Positions 41,507 to 54,034 of a stretch of 64,000 nucleotides of DNA are shown here, one piece after another. Position 1 is the first letter of the stretch. Each line of letters starts with the position of its first letter. Source of the stretch: Stichopus chloronotus (taxonomy: Eukaryota; Echinodermata; Holothuroidea; Aspidochirotida; Stichopodidae); NCBI GenBank assembly GCA_021234535.1, contig CM037829.1, positions 30,476,962 through 30,540,961 on the forward strand. Reading direction: 5' to 3'. The notes beneath the pieces are model-generated. The model did no database searches. It was given only the letters and a program-made list of their open reading frames with translations, and was not told where the DNA came from. A program made the translations under genes and the position numbers.

Positions 41507-44500
41507 GAGTTTAATATCGTTTCTCAGGATTTTGCAAATCTGGAATTGAATAAAAAATTATTAATGAATTTCAATATTGTATGTATCCCATTGCAAGTAT
41601 AATCCTCCTGCTATACCAAAAATTACATTCATAAATTTATAAATCAATTTTCTTAAATGTTTTCATTGATGTCAATTTTCATAATACTAAATATATATGG
41701 CATTCTTAATCCAATGATCAAATAAGTCATTGTACAATACCACTTAAAAAAGATAATTTTTACCTTGAAGTATTGTTTGTTTGTATTGTAGTGCAGTAAA
41801 TAAATTTTCCTGGTACTACATTGTGATTTGCAAGAACCTCTTATGGACTGAGAATTATTTTTGAATTGACTGCATATTGTTCTAACCTTCCATGTATGGG
41901 TAATGTAGTAAAATATACTCATTTTTTTACTGACAATTACTCTCTCTGTCGCATACCTACAGTACTATTTGAACATTACGGAAATTTGCATCGATTTTCA
42001 CTTTGGATTATTCTTGATGCCAAGGCAATAGATTATATGCAGTAAACCGATAGCATCACTGTGTACTCTGCCATTACCCCAACATAGCTTCAATTGGTAT
42101 GCGGGATATTTTGCAATTACACCACCCTCACAGTATGTCCTGTATTGCCAACTCCAGACAGTATATCACACATATACCCTGGACCTTTATAGCAAATTCT
42201 AACCTCTTTACCTTCATGTCTGGGGCAAAAAATGCCTAACTGCGGTGCATGCCCTTTTGTTGCTGTCCCCTTCCCAGCCCACACACTTTTTTGACATATT
42301 ATTACTACACATCTGTACTAATACTACTAGTGAAGGGAGAGGGGGTGGGTGTAAATACGGCACAGGTCCTTACAATACTTGTGCATTTGAAATCCTTAAT
42401 TCCTAAACGGGTGAGTTCTTGTTCAGTTGGCAGCAAGTACTGAGCTTGAGTCAGAAGTTTAGTTTCACGAAACGCAAATAAATCAGTAACGTATATACAG
42501 TGCACTACAGTACTGTAGGCCTAATCATACTGAACTAAAGAACGAATAATGCGATGTTTGACTTTCCTTGTTATTTTTACTTTGTTTAGTTAACCAGAAA
42601 CAAACCTTTCCTTTTCAATAGGTATCTGAGAGCACTAAAAATCAAATTCAATCAATGCTTTAGCCTCGCTCCACAATTACACTGTACAGCACTTTACTTA
42701 GTTATATAGGCCACTGAACTGGCCATTGCAGTATAACATTGCAATATGTTACATTGCACGTTGAATGGATTGCCTTGCCAAAACATTACGCAATGTTAGC
42801 ACCACTGAACTAAAATGAAGCTCTTACTGTCCTACCGATTTGCCAGAGTCGATGGCGGGGTCACTCATAGGAATTGGGCCAGACAGCCATCATCTCAGGC
42901 TTATAAAGAGCGGCCTACTTTTCTGTAACTTAGGATAAAATCAGTCACCTCTTAAATCCGTAGACTGTTGTAGCAGTAATAGCCTCCTGTTGCAGATTGT
43001 TCCATTCAGTGACAAATCCAGTGGCGGCACCAAGGCGGGGGGGGGGGGATTTTCTCCTTGTCAGAACATTTCCCCAGTTTCCCGTCCACCCCCCCCCCCC
43101 ACTCAGCTTCAGTGACCGAACAAATGCATACATGTGTATTCCTTGTTTATAAGTTTGTTAACAATTTTGCATTTACCTCTCTGTTCTATGAAGTACACCT
43201 ACCCTTGACATACTTAGCGTATGGATCCCACAATGCGCTTAAGGAGTTTATTTTATGGTCTTCACGTGCATGCGTGTGTATGGGTGTTCATGTATGTGTG
43301 AGTGTGCGTATGAGTTGTAATTGTTTAAAATTGCTTTTGTCGTTTCTGTGTCCGTTGCAAGTTGGCAGTCAGGGTCATGAGTTGTAGACAACACTACAAG
43401 GACATAGGATATAATTTAGGCCAATAAAACCCAACCAATATTTTCAAACCTTTACACTTTTCAGACTGTCATTCTGAATTATTCAGGAAAGGTCTAAAAA
43501 ATGAATATTTCACCGAATAAACTAAAGAGCAAATAAAATGAAAACTTAAGAAAAAATGAAAATTTCTGGTGACATATATTCAGTTCAAATATGTAGCATC
43601 ATTTTCCATCTAGTCCACGTGACCCAAGCAAACATATCGCAAAGGAGAAGAAAGGGGAGGGGCATAACCTCTCCCTCAGATTTTACCCCCACAACGACGA
43701 TCAGTCACCTATTGTCCATCATATCAGGAGTCACAATCATACATGAGAAAAGCTTCCGCGTCCAATGTCATCTGTCACCCTCCATTTCAATACCAAAACA
43801 TAACGTACTCCATCGCCACGTGACCTTGAAAAGTTTTCTGGAGATTGTCGTAAACCCCTCCCTCTAAAAATCTTAGCTACGCCACTGGACAATCCCTTCA
43901 GTAATAGCGCCACCACTTTGAACTCATTCACGCAGAATGGAATTTTGACACCATTAACGTAATCACGGAAAAGCTGTCGATTTTCGCTTCATTTGGTAAT
44001 ATTCTTCATAAAATACCAGTATACAGTAGGGACGGCCAAAATCATCAGGTTTTTGCATCTTCCCGAGGTTTGTACTGCCCTTGTCATCGTTTAAGTGATC
44101 TGAGCGATAGGAGGAGTGTCCGTGGTTAGGCCTGTGAAGTGTAACGTTGTTACTTGCCGTTCTTACCCCTGCTTATTCATTGCGGCTTAATAGTACTATA
44201 ATAACTTAGTTCAACGTTATATGTGTGTAGTGGTTAGTGGTGGGAAAGATGGTAATGAAGTCAGCAATATGCCCAACAGTGAACCTATGTTGCCAAATCA
44301 ACAAATCCTCCTAGGTTAGGCCTGTATCCTACCGAATGTAGTTACTAATAATACTTATAATACGTACTAATAATACCATACTGGGTGTAGCAAACGTGAC
44401 TCATAGCAAGTGTCAGACAGGGTAAGTTATTCCAATCTTTAGCTGAATCAGAAAATTAGGCTGACTAAATTAAGGCCTAACAAGTTAGGCCCAAAGTTTA

Positions 44501-46805
44501 AATTGGAGAATAATTAACTTTCTTGTGATTTAGCCTACACTAGCCTACAGTCAACAGAGAGCCCATTCTATCGCCTGTCGACTTGTCTTCAACTAAGACA
44601 GTCTTCTTATGCCCTATGCATGGCTGTCATTGTTGTCTCTTTCTTTGTAGCCAGTAACCAAGCCTCTTGAAGATGAGCAGTACAGGGAATGCACTATGGT
44701 TTGTAATATGCACACTCAGGATCTCTGGTGTCTATGAGTTGGTAGTCTCTTCAATAAATGTAATATAAGTTGGTTTCTCTTGTTATCTGCCACAAATAGG
44801 ATACATAGTGAATTTTTTTCACCATCATGAATTTGGTTTTAAATTATAAAGGTCTCCTATTTTTTCCTCAAGTAGGCTTTATCAGAATAGATCAGTGTCA
44901 TTAGACTCATTGTTAGTCTGTATGAAATAACATTATTGCCAGTCTCACTACAGCCTCTCCCTACTGCACATTCCATGTAATGCTGATGCTGATGCTGAAG
45001 TCACACCAAGGTGTCAGCATTTGTGCGAAGACAATTTGGTGTTAAGTCATGTATACCTCATAATAGAACGTAACAAAACCTGGTATGTAATGTTGATTGT
45101 GCTTTGCATGGCTCCGTTGCACGTGAAGCATAAAGTTACATGTATTAATTCCTATTTGGCAGGAACTAATCATATTTTGTGTTGGACTTACGTAAATTTA
45201 GTGGAACCATGCCTCAGCAGAAAATTGTATAGCAGTGGTTTTGAACTAGTTTGCAGTACAAAATGTACAGTAATTAGGCTAGGTCATACAAGTTGTTTAC
45301 CAAGGCTGATTTTTTTTTTTGTGTACCCCAGCATGCTGAGACAACCGTTTTGCCACCACTTCACTGGGATAGAGTCTGTGTGCACGCCAAAAATCTTTGC
45401 TTAAATTGTTGTACATGAAATGCCGGCCAGACCTTTCCCAGTCTAACCTGTAAAGGCTACTGCACACAGACCTAACTTCAGTGCACAAAACTCCTTTTGA
45501 CTGGCCATCGAGTTTGAGTTGTGTTGGTGCAGTGTGCAGCAAAATTTCCATTCAACCCGACGCACTTGCAACAGTTTTTATGAGTGTAAAGAAAGTCAGG
45601 CATATCAAACGCGTTTGATATTCATGGCAAAGCCTTATTAGCTGTTGCTGAGTTGCCTTGTGTTGGGCTAGTGTGTGCCTGTCAATGATGCGACAAGGCT
45701 AGCATTTCGTAGCCAATGAGGATACATTTTAGAAGGCAAGTGAGAGCATGGGATGTCAAAGTGGTGGCGCCCTCGTGGACTGACAACAAAGATATCCAAA
45801 AGATCGATTCCAGTCGGTTCAATGTGCCGGGAAGAATGTGACCCCACATTCTCAGTGACATCATTCTAATGAGTTTTTAGACAAATTTATGAAAACCATG
45901 TTGCAAAACCTTTAGAAGGATATGAATGTGAACATTTTTATGTGTAAATTTGACATCCACACTCACAAATGGTAGTTACGAGAGTGCCAGTTATATATGA
46001 AATGCATACTTGAGGTAAATAATCTTGGAAAGGTGGTATTTCTCTCGAGATGGACGGAAAGAAAATTTTTTGGTACTCAGAGCAATTCCCCCCAATGAAA
46101 TAATGGCCAAGTACTGTATGTGCAAAGTCAGTGTAAACACTAATGAGGTATACATACAAAAATCGTTACATGTTCCATATGTGTAGCAATTTTATTAGTT
46201 TGTATAGTAAAGTGAGATGTGATACAGACAAATTATTACCTGATGGTAAAATGTACAGTAGGCATTCTCATAAAGTTCATATCTCATGCAGACCTCATTT
46301 TTAAGGGTTTGTTTTTGCAGCTCCTACCTGTTGTAAGGAGAGGTACAGTTTATGCTACAGTGTATGAGGATGTTAAAGTTACCGGTGAATTGGCAGTCTA
46401 AGAGAATTATTGGTGGTCCTTGTTCTTGCAAATGTTTTTGATGACTCTTTTGTTTTTCTTCATGCAATTAAAAGAAATAAATTGATCTGTAAAGTACTTT
46501 TCCACCTTCCTTAAAGTTGTAATTGTGTTCTTTTCTGATATTGCTGTTTTCCAGGAGAAACTTTGGATAAGGAAGTTCATTTTACCATCTCAGTTGAACG
46601 TTACATTGCATCTTGTTTGTTAATTATATAACAAAACTGTAAAGGGAAACATGTATAAATTTTCCTGTCTATTTTGTTTGTCAACAGATCAAAACAAGTG
46701 TACTGCTGTTGGTTTACTCCATTCTTGACTGGGACCTGTTCCCCTCACTTTTTTTTTTAAATCTATTGGTCTACCTGCCCGAGACAGGAGAAACATTAGT
46801 TGAAA
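41507..46805. promoter_or_regulatory. head-to-head spacer of DUS1L and epsin, with untranslated leaders
   Basis: DUS1L runs left and epsin runs right from this 5.3-kb stretch, so both promoters must lie in it. Good acceptors precede both start codons: minus strand at about 41540 and plus strand 'tttgtttgtcaacag' ending at 46687, so each gene has at least one untranslated upstream exon. I could not fix the first exons or a shared core promoter. The stretch also holds the possible element at 43020-43887 and no other recognisable gene. Confidence 0.5.
43020..43887. mobile_element. possible hAT-like non-autonomous element
   Basis: CAGTGGCG at 43020 and its inverse CGCCACTG ending at 43887 bracket 868 bp. 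The 8 bp outside are GACAAATC (left) and GACAATCC (right), which match at 6 of 8 positions, as an old 8-bp target duplication might. The inner ends are G-rich or C-rich and degenerate, and there is no transposase. Two unrelated repeat ends that meet by chance remain possible, because 'CAGTGGCG' type ends seem common here. Confidence 0.35.
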
Positions 46806-49800
46806 ATGGCTGCCATGAGGAAAATGAAAAATGTGGTGAACAATTACAGCCCTGCTGAGGTTAAGGTTCGGGAGGCCACTTCGAATGATCCCTGGGGGCC
46901 ATCGAGTTCACTGATGTCAGAAATAGCCGATGCGACGTACAACGTAGTAGCCTTCTCCGAGATCATGACCATGATCTGGAAACGTATCAATGATCATGGC
47001 AAAAATTGGCGGCATGTCTATAAGGCTCTGGTGCTCCTCGATTACATCATAAAGACGGGGTCAGAGCGGGTTGCACAGCAGTGTAAGGATAACATTTTCG
47101 CCATTCAGACCCTTAAAGATTTTCAGTTTTACGACAAGGACGGCAAAGACCAAGGACTGAACGTCAGAGAAAAGTCGAAAGCGATGGTAGCATTACTGAA
47201 GGACGACGAAAGGCTCAAGACGGAGAGGGAGAGGGCACTGAAAGCGAAAGAAAGGTTCGCGATGGCATCGCAAGGTGTTGGCAGCGGAGGGAACGATGAG
47301 GTGGAAATAGGGAAACCTGCTGCTGAAACATCAAATCCAGAGAGTAAATATTTAATTTTATTTTGATTTGATTAGAAACCTCTTTGCGTAATTTGACAGT
47401 GCTATAGTGTTGTAGTAAACCACTGAATGACAGCAGTAGTCAGTGATAATTGAAAGCGATATTTAAAGGGGAAAGTGTCTAGGTCATTATTTAGCAAAGT
47501 GATAAATAGCTAACAAAAAGTTTGATACTAAGGTAATGATGGGAAACGGAGGTGCGCGTGGTGGTGCTGAAAAACGTAGGCAAGTCTGTCAGTTAGGCTA
47601 GACACCACAAGAGAGGATCCTGTAAGCTCAATATGTATTTTGAGTAAAAACAGCTCCAAAACAATTACAAGAAATTAACAGGTGGACTCATACGTCAACA
47701 AGTAGCCAGTCTACAACCGTGCAACTCCATGCATCCAGAACCAATAACCTGTAACTTAAGGACACATTTTCTTCTTATAACCAGCCAAATTCAGGCACTT
47801 TCTCTTGGCAAAGGACTGCACTGATGCTCACTCTCCACATGTGTCAGGAGACTCTCCAGCATGCCAGTTGAAAGAAGTACCCATCTTAAATATTCCCACT
47901 TAGTGTATGAATATTTGTGACTAAAAATACCTGCCACAGAACTATGAGGGTTTGTAAGCTTCCCAAAAGGCTTAACATAGAAGGCAGTCCACAAGCCTAC
48001 TAAGAATCACTTTCCCTCTGACCTACATGGGTAAATACAGGTACAATTTTAAGAACTACTTTACCACAGTGTACCAACATCAACAAAGAAGAAGAGTAAA
48101 GAACTTCCTCAAGCCATGTGCTCAATCCTGCACACACTAATGCATATGCAATGGGTACAACGTAAAAAAAAATCAACAAATACACATATTGACCCAATTT
48201 CCACCTCACTACAGTAAACAAGGTTAGTCGTATGTTGAAGGAGTATTGGGTACAGCAGTTATAAAACAAGACTTAACTTCTGTGCAGTCTCCCACCTGAT
48301 GATCCGTAATTATTCATGACTATGCAAAGATTATTGTAAACACTGACTTTAAAGGAAGTTTTCTCATTTGACTTGCTGAAAGTGTGGTAAAGTGTCACCT
48401 GATGGAAAACTCCATGTTTAATTGATGGTTTTGGTGATGAAGGATCCATGATTTGGGTCAAAAGATGAGCCAGCAAGAAGTAAAAAAAATTCAGCTGTAA
48501 CTTCAAAATGTCAGCATTGGTAGCATTGTGATGAGTAGGTGATATCTGTCATTTGAATTGCCCCATGGGAGACTTGTCATCACGGTAATGTGACATGAAA
48601 TGAATATAATAAGTTCTATCATTGCAAAGATCTGTCCTGGATTCAAAAGCCCAGCATGTCCTGAATGTGAACATATGAAGAGGTAAATGTCACTTACATT
48701 TAGAGAATAATGCATAGTTCTTTCGTATTGAAAATTTGCTAAAAATGTAGATCTATGTTTAACATCAGATATTGCTGCTAGATAGATGTTGGTGTCATTT
48801 TCTTTCCATTTGTAGAACATTAAAAGTGCATTTTCTATGTCCTCTCCAAACAACCGCTTAACATAGCTCTTATCACCTTTACGAAGCGTTCAGAGAACAC
48901 CCCAGTTGCCAATCTTTTTTTTTTTTTGCAAGATTCATTTTTCCGACCTCTTTACAGACAGACAGCAAAGATAGTTAATTCAAGCTAATTTGAAAACTAT
49001 CTATCCATTGTCAATTTAATTGTAGTCGCTGCTTTGCTTTTCTTAAGCTGCATTGGAAAGCATCTGCAATTTTATTGCAGTCTGTAGGAAATGATTAATT
49101 AGATAATTATCATAATAAATTATTTGACCATTAGATAAGTGTGATTATACACTGCACCAAAGTTAGCAAAATTGTCAAACTTCCAACTGTACCGTCTGAA
49201 CTGTGTCCTCTTCACATGATTCTAGAATCTGGGAAAAAATTATTTTGGCATGTTTTCTTTCACTTCCCGGTCAAGACCTTTCACTTTTGGAAGGATACCC
49301 ACTCAATGAAAACAAGTAATTTATAGATGGCAGTCAACTACTGATCCAGATCCATTTAAATATTGTTACTACGTTCCTTCATCTCTTTGCTGTAAAAAAA
49401 AAGTTAGCAAACCAATTTGATCATACTCTGTATTTTCGTTTTTCTCCAAGGAGCGCCTCCTGCCTCTGAGATGGAACAAGCCAGACCACAGACAGCTGGA
49501 GAGGAGGAACTGCAGTTGCAACTTGCGATCGCCATGAGCAAGGAAGAGGCAGCCAAGTCTGAGATGGAACAGAAGAATGATGACTTGAGGCTTCAGATGG
49601 CTTTATCAGAAAGTGCAGGAGATTCTGTAGTAAGATAAAGAATTCACGATTTCACAACTCAATTAAAGGGAAATAAAGCATTTGAAATGCACCCCATAGC
49701 AAAGAAAGTAGCTTCTGGTCTTTGAGAAGAACATTCATTCTCACCAATAAATGTCTGCAAAAATCTCATCTCCTCGAAACATCACGGGCCACATGAGCTA

Positions 49801-51958
49801 CGAAAAATGCATCATTTGAGTTTTTCAAAGTTTGGTCAAGCAAATTATTCTTCAGCAACAAATAAGTGAATTTCTGTCTGAGAGAAACTTATTTTCATAA
49901 AGGTTACTAGCCTTCCATACTTTTGTGTGTGAATAAATATTGGGTTAAAAAATTAGACATTTTTCTCTGTAAAATGAAGGCCTTATTTTCCTTGGAAGTC
50001 CATGCCAAAGCTTTTGTTTTGATATTTGATAAAGAGAAATAATCCAAACAGTTTCTTTTATATTTTTTCTTTTTGGATATGCTGCAGACAGAAGTTTTAC
50101 CATTCTGTGAAGTATGAATGGTCGTGTAGTGTCCATAGAAGTAGATAAACTAGAATGACATCACAGTTACACACTGAACAAATGAAGCCGAAAGATAATA
50201 GGCCACGTCTCATGTGTTAAGGCAAAACAGCTCTGCCTTCAAAATTTGCCCTTTGTACGATATCCAACTACATCTTTGGGGACAACAGAAGTAAATGCAA
50301 CCTTTCGATTTTTGAGGTAACCTGAGAATGTGCAGGGAAAACTACGTCCCAATGTTTAGCTGTTTGCGAGCTATATAATCCTAAACTTTCTGTTGGATTT
50401 GCGTTAAAGCGGTTTCATGAGAACACCTCTTGCCATACAGAATTTGGGCTTCACTAATTGTTCCATGATGTCATTGTTTATCTATTTCTCTGGTAGTGTC
50501 ATTGATACACACTGACTGAGATGGATCATCGTTTCATTTTCTTTTTTTGCCTCATATCTCCTGATCGTGTGTGTACTGAGGTTTCTGTGCAATGATGTGT
50601 TACTGTGGATGCATAGGAAAGCAGCAGCTTGTACACAAACTTGAGATAAAATGACAAAAATACAGGTGAATGTGCTTCAATGGTATCATTCCTTTTATGG
50701 TCAAATTCACTTTTGGAAGCAAAGTTTAGGAAGCCTAATTCACAAAATATCATCAGAACTGCTCACATTGAGTTGAATTATGACCGTGGGTGCTCAAGTG
50801 TTTTCCTGTTCTGTAGTGGCAATGAAAAGTAGAAGAGTGGACTGCTTGCATGATCAGCATAATCAATAGATGGAGCTGCTTCCACTCTGCTGCGGTGGTG
50901 AACATCATCCTGCAGTGCGGCCTGCTTCCTTGTTACGTTTATCTGGCAAGGATTGTTGGAAGAATTTGTAATGTCAGTAATGTCATGGCAATTTGTTGTG
51001 TTATATGTATTTGCCCATCAGTATTTTTAGGTAAGGTCGCTGCAACGTGATGCTTGCTGTGACAATTTTGCATTGTTCTTCTTTTCTGCAGTTAGAAGAG
51101 CAAACGACATCGACTTTACTCAACTTGGTGGAGACGCCACAGCAACCAACCCCTCAGGCAGATCCATGGGGTTCAGATCTCCAGGCAAGCATTCCTGTAA
51201 ATGACCCATGGGGCACACCAGCTGCCACAGTCAGTGCCCCTGCTACTGCGAATGACCCGTGGGGATCAGGTCCCCCTCAGCCAACATCTGTATCACAGCA
51301 AGCCCTCCCAACAAATGATCCTTGGTCTAGTGGACCAGCTGCCCCACCAACTCAACAACCGGTCCCTAAACCAGACCCATGGGGCAGTCCAGCTCCTGCA
51401 TCCCATCCTCAACAGCAGATGAATGATCCATGGGCATCTCTAGACACAGCACCGCCAAAACCGGCACAGGACCCAGATTCTGAATTCGATTTCCTCCGTA
51501 ACGATGGACTAGTGACGTCCTCCACTGTCATGCCAACTCAAAGTGTTCCACCGTCGTACCCACCCCAGACTAATGGTGGTGTACAACTGCAAATGGGGAA
51601 GACCCACGGAAAGCCAGAGGACTTTTTAGGTGAGAATTCCAGTCTGGTAAATCTTGATTCTTTGGTAGGACCAGTCCAGAGGAATGGACCAGCCCTGACT
51701 GCCAGCAACCCATTCCTTATGACAGGTGGAGCTACCACTGCCATGAACCCCCCAGCATCAAACCCCTTCCATCAACAGAGGGCTCCTGCACCAACCATTA
51801 ACCAAATGAGGCAGCAACCTTTTCAACAACCAAATGTACCCACAGGGTCTTTTCAGACTAGCTTCCCTGCTGCCGGGGAGCCTTCACTTCCCCCACCTCT
51901 TCTCCCTGTTGCTGGATCTTCAGCTCCTCAAGGAGGTCAGCCCAATCCATTTTTGTGA
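46806..51958 (+). CDS. EPN: epsin, complete, 3 coding exons
   Basis: Exons: 46806-47343, 49451-49629, 51092-51958; phases agree and give 527 aa. Epsins are clathrin adaptors that bind PtdIns(4,5)P2, bend the plasma membrane and sort ubiquitinated cargo in endocytosis. Exon 1 encodes the ENTH domain (about 5-150, with 'VREATSNDPWGPSS' and 'NWRHVYKALVLLDY'). Exon 2 encodes two ubiquitin-interacting motifs ('EEELQLQLAIAMS', about 197-214; 'NDDLRLQMALSES', about 222-234). Exon 3 is disordered, with six DPW motifs (263-352) for AP-2, a clathrin box 'LVNLD' (424-428) and three NPF motifs (about 445, 463 and 524-526) for EH-domain partners. The first ATG of this frame is at 46806; the TTG at 46800 is not needed. 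Which vertebrate paralogue it matches cannot be told; it is probably the single invertebrate epsin. Confidence 0.96.
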
Positions 51959-54034
51959 AAGAGAAAAAAAAGTAAGTACTTTCTTCATCATACCGTTTAA
52001 GTTATTCCTCACTCTGTTTTATTTCATTTTCCAAAGTGACATCATTACTTTGAAAACTAAAGGGAAAAAAATCTGTACCAAAGTCATCAATTTAGAAAAC
52101 AATGAAAAACTTGCTGCAATTTATATTGTTTTGAGCCTTTTTTTTCTGCCAAACTTCAGTAGGTGGGCATTCAGAAGCATGAATATTACAGTACATATGT
52201 AGTTGTTTTGTAAAAACCCTGATGAGAAATGAAAAAGTCACAGAGGTATGTTGATGTGATTAGAGGTATACATGTGGTGATGTTGAGCGATACACTCATT
52301 ATGGTCAGTGAACCACACATAGTGTTGGCATGTTGTTTGAACGTGGGGGGGGGGGTTGGTTGAGTGATCTACCGGGTTTTATTGATTTTTTTTGACATCA
52401 AGTAGGCATAGTAAGAAGGAATCACTTGTTTTCACATATGTAGCAATGTTATGGTAAAGAAAACTACCATTTTATCTCTTCATCAGTATACTTTTATAGC
52501 AAACATACAGTATCATGTCTTCATGCTGCTACTCAGCTGCTACTCTCCTGGAGTAGCAGCATAAAGGCCGTTCTTAGCCAAGTATGATGATTAGTGGTTG
52601 TTTTCTCGGGTTATCCGTATATTCACTCGGCAACTTGTTACCTGGATCCATAATCACTACCCGATTCCTGCCTAAAATGAAAAACAAGACAATCGCTGCA
52701 TGAACAAACTGTGTCAGACTGCCAAAGTTCACTTTCCATACACAGCAAATAACTCAAAATGAAATTTGTTCTTTTGTCAAGGGAAATATGTGGTCCTGTT
52801 CATAAGTAGATGTATGTGGTGTTCTATTAAGATTCCTCTACACGACTGTGATGTGCAACACTGTGGAAATTCCAATGTTAACCATAAATTCGTCGTTTGG
52901 GTTCAGTACCAGGATGTCTGACAGTTATGAGGAAATAATTACGTGATTCTGATTTTTAGGAATGGATGAAGACACTAATGTTTAGTGTTATGCAAATCAG
53001 TTTAATTTCTTTAGCCACAAAGTACCCCTCAAATGGTGCTGAATTATTGTACTTTATTAAAGGAATTCTTCACCAACAAGAAAACATTGTATGAGATGTT
53101 TAACCATGCCATCAGTTGACCATAACAATTTTGCCAGTGGAAGCTTCCTCAGATATGAAAAAACAATTTGAAAATTGGGCTTCAGCACAAGCGTGAAAAT
53201 GTGTGATGTAGAACCAAAAAAAGCTATTTTCCATTTTTGCACTCCTTGTGTTCCTGGCAAGCTCTTGCAGCGCAAAAACTCTTCAGTGCAGCAATTATGA
53301 AAACCTCATAAACATCTGCATTCAGTGAGATATTTTTCGTGTGTGAAACCAGGGTAGCTGTTTTTGAAGTGGTTTGAAAGTGTAATTACTGCTTCTGTAA
53401 CACTTAAAGGCCCCCAAAATCAGTGAAGATAAGCTGTGTAAATGTGGTAAAGTTATATCTATCCTTTACTAGTTGGCACAGTTTTAATATCATTTATGGA
53501 GCAACATCATTTAAGTTAACTAATCCTGAAAAAAAATTGGCTTATTTTATTAATTAGCTTATTTTGTTTCAATGGAGGTTGTTGACAAAATCATTACTGC
53601 TTAGGTCATGGTAATTTCAATGGAAGATGAGGATATTAAATTGTCATGGCAATTTTGACAAAGTGGACACAAGTTTCTATATTTCACCCTTCTGCAAATT
53701 GTCCACAATATTGGTGGAGGTAATACAGAGTGGATTGTTTGCCCCACGCACCATTTTAGTTGTCTTTTGCAACGGAACATTCTCTATCCACCCACCATCA
53801 GGCCATGAATTGAAAATGAAAGGATTCTTGTTTCATGTAGTTTGCAGGTTAACACAAGATTGGTTTCTTTATAATCATATTGAATTGAAGATGTTTAAGA
53901 AAAAGAAAATAATGTGATATTAACGAACATCACCAAAATCGAAGATAATTGGAAGTTTGTCAGTCTTCTATCAGTCGTCAAGGTATACTAATTCACATGA
54001 ACAAAACCTTCCTCTCTTTGTCTTCATTTCAGTG
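51959..54034 (+). other. probable 3' UTR intron of epsin
   Basis: Ten to twelve bases after the stop codon there is a donor consensus ('aaaaaa|gtaagtactttc', about 51972). A good acceptor ('tttgtcttcatttcag') ends at 54033. The intron would sit so close to the stop that nonsense-mediated decay would not be expected. This is inferred from consensus only; reading straight through is also possible. Confidence 0.45.
52523..52562. repeat. overlapping alternative hairpins
   Basis: ATGCTGCTACTC (52523-52534) and GCTGCTACTC (52536-52545) can each pair with the same GAGTAGCAGC(AT) at 52551-52562. The two stems exclude each other. Located just downstream of the epsin stop, in the probable 3' UTR intron. 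Confidence 0.85.

Noticed and set aside
43737..43931. Minus frame with 'GVAKIFRGRG'
   Set aside because: It starts across the CAGTGGCG repeat end and looks like a common translation of repeat ends, not a gene.
46800..46805. TTG as the epsin start codon
   Set aside because: An ATG two codons later is in frame and gives the expected ENTH start.
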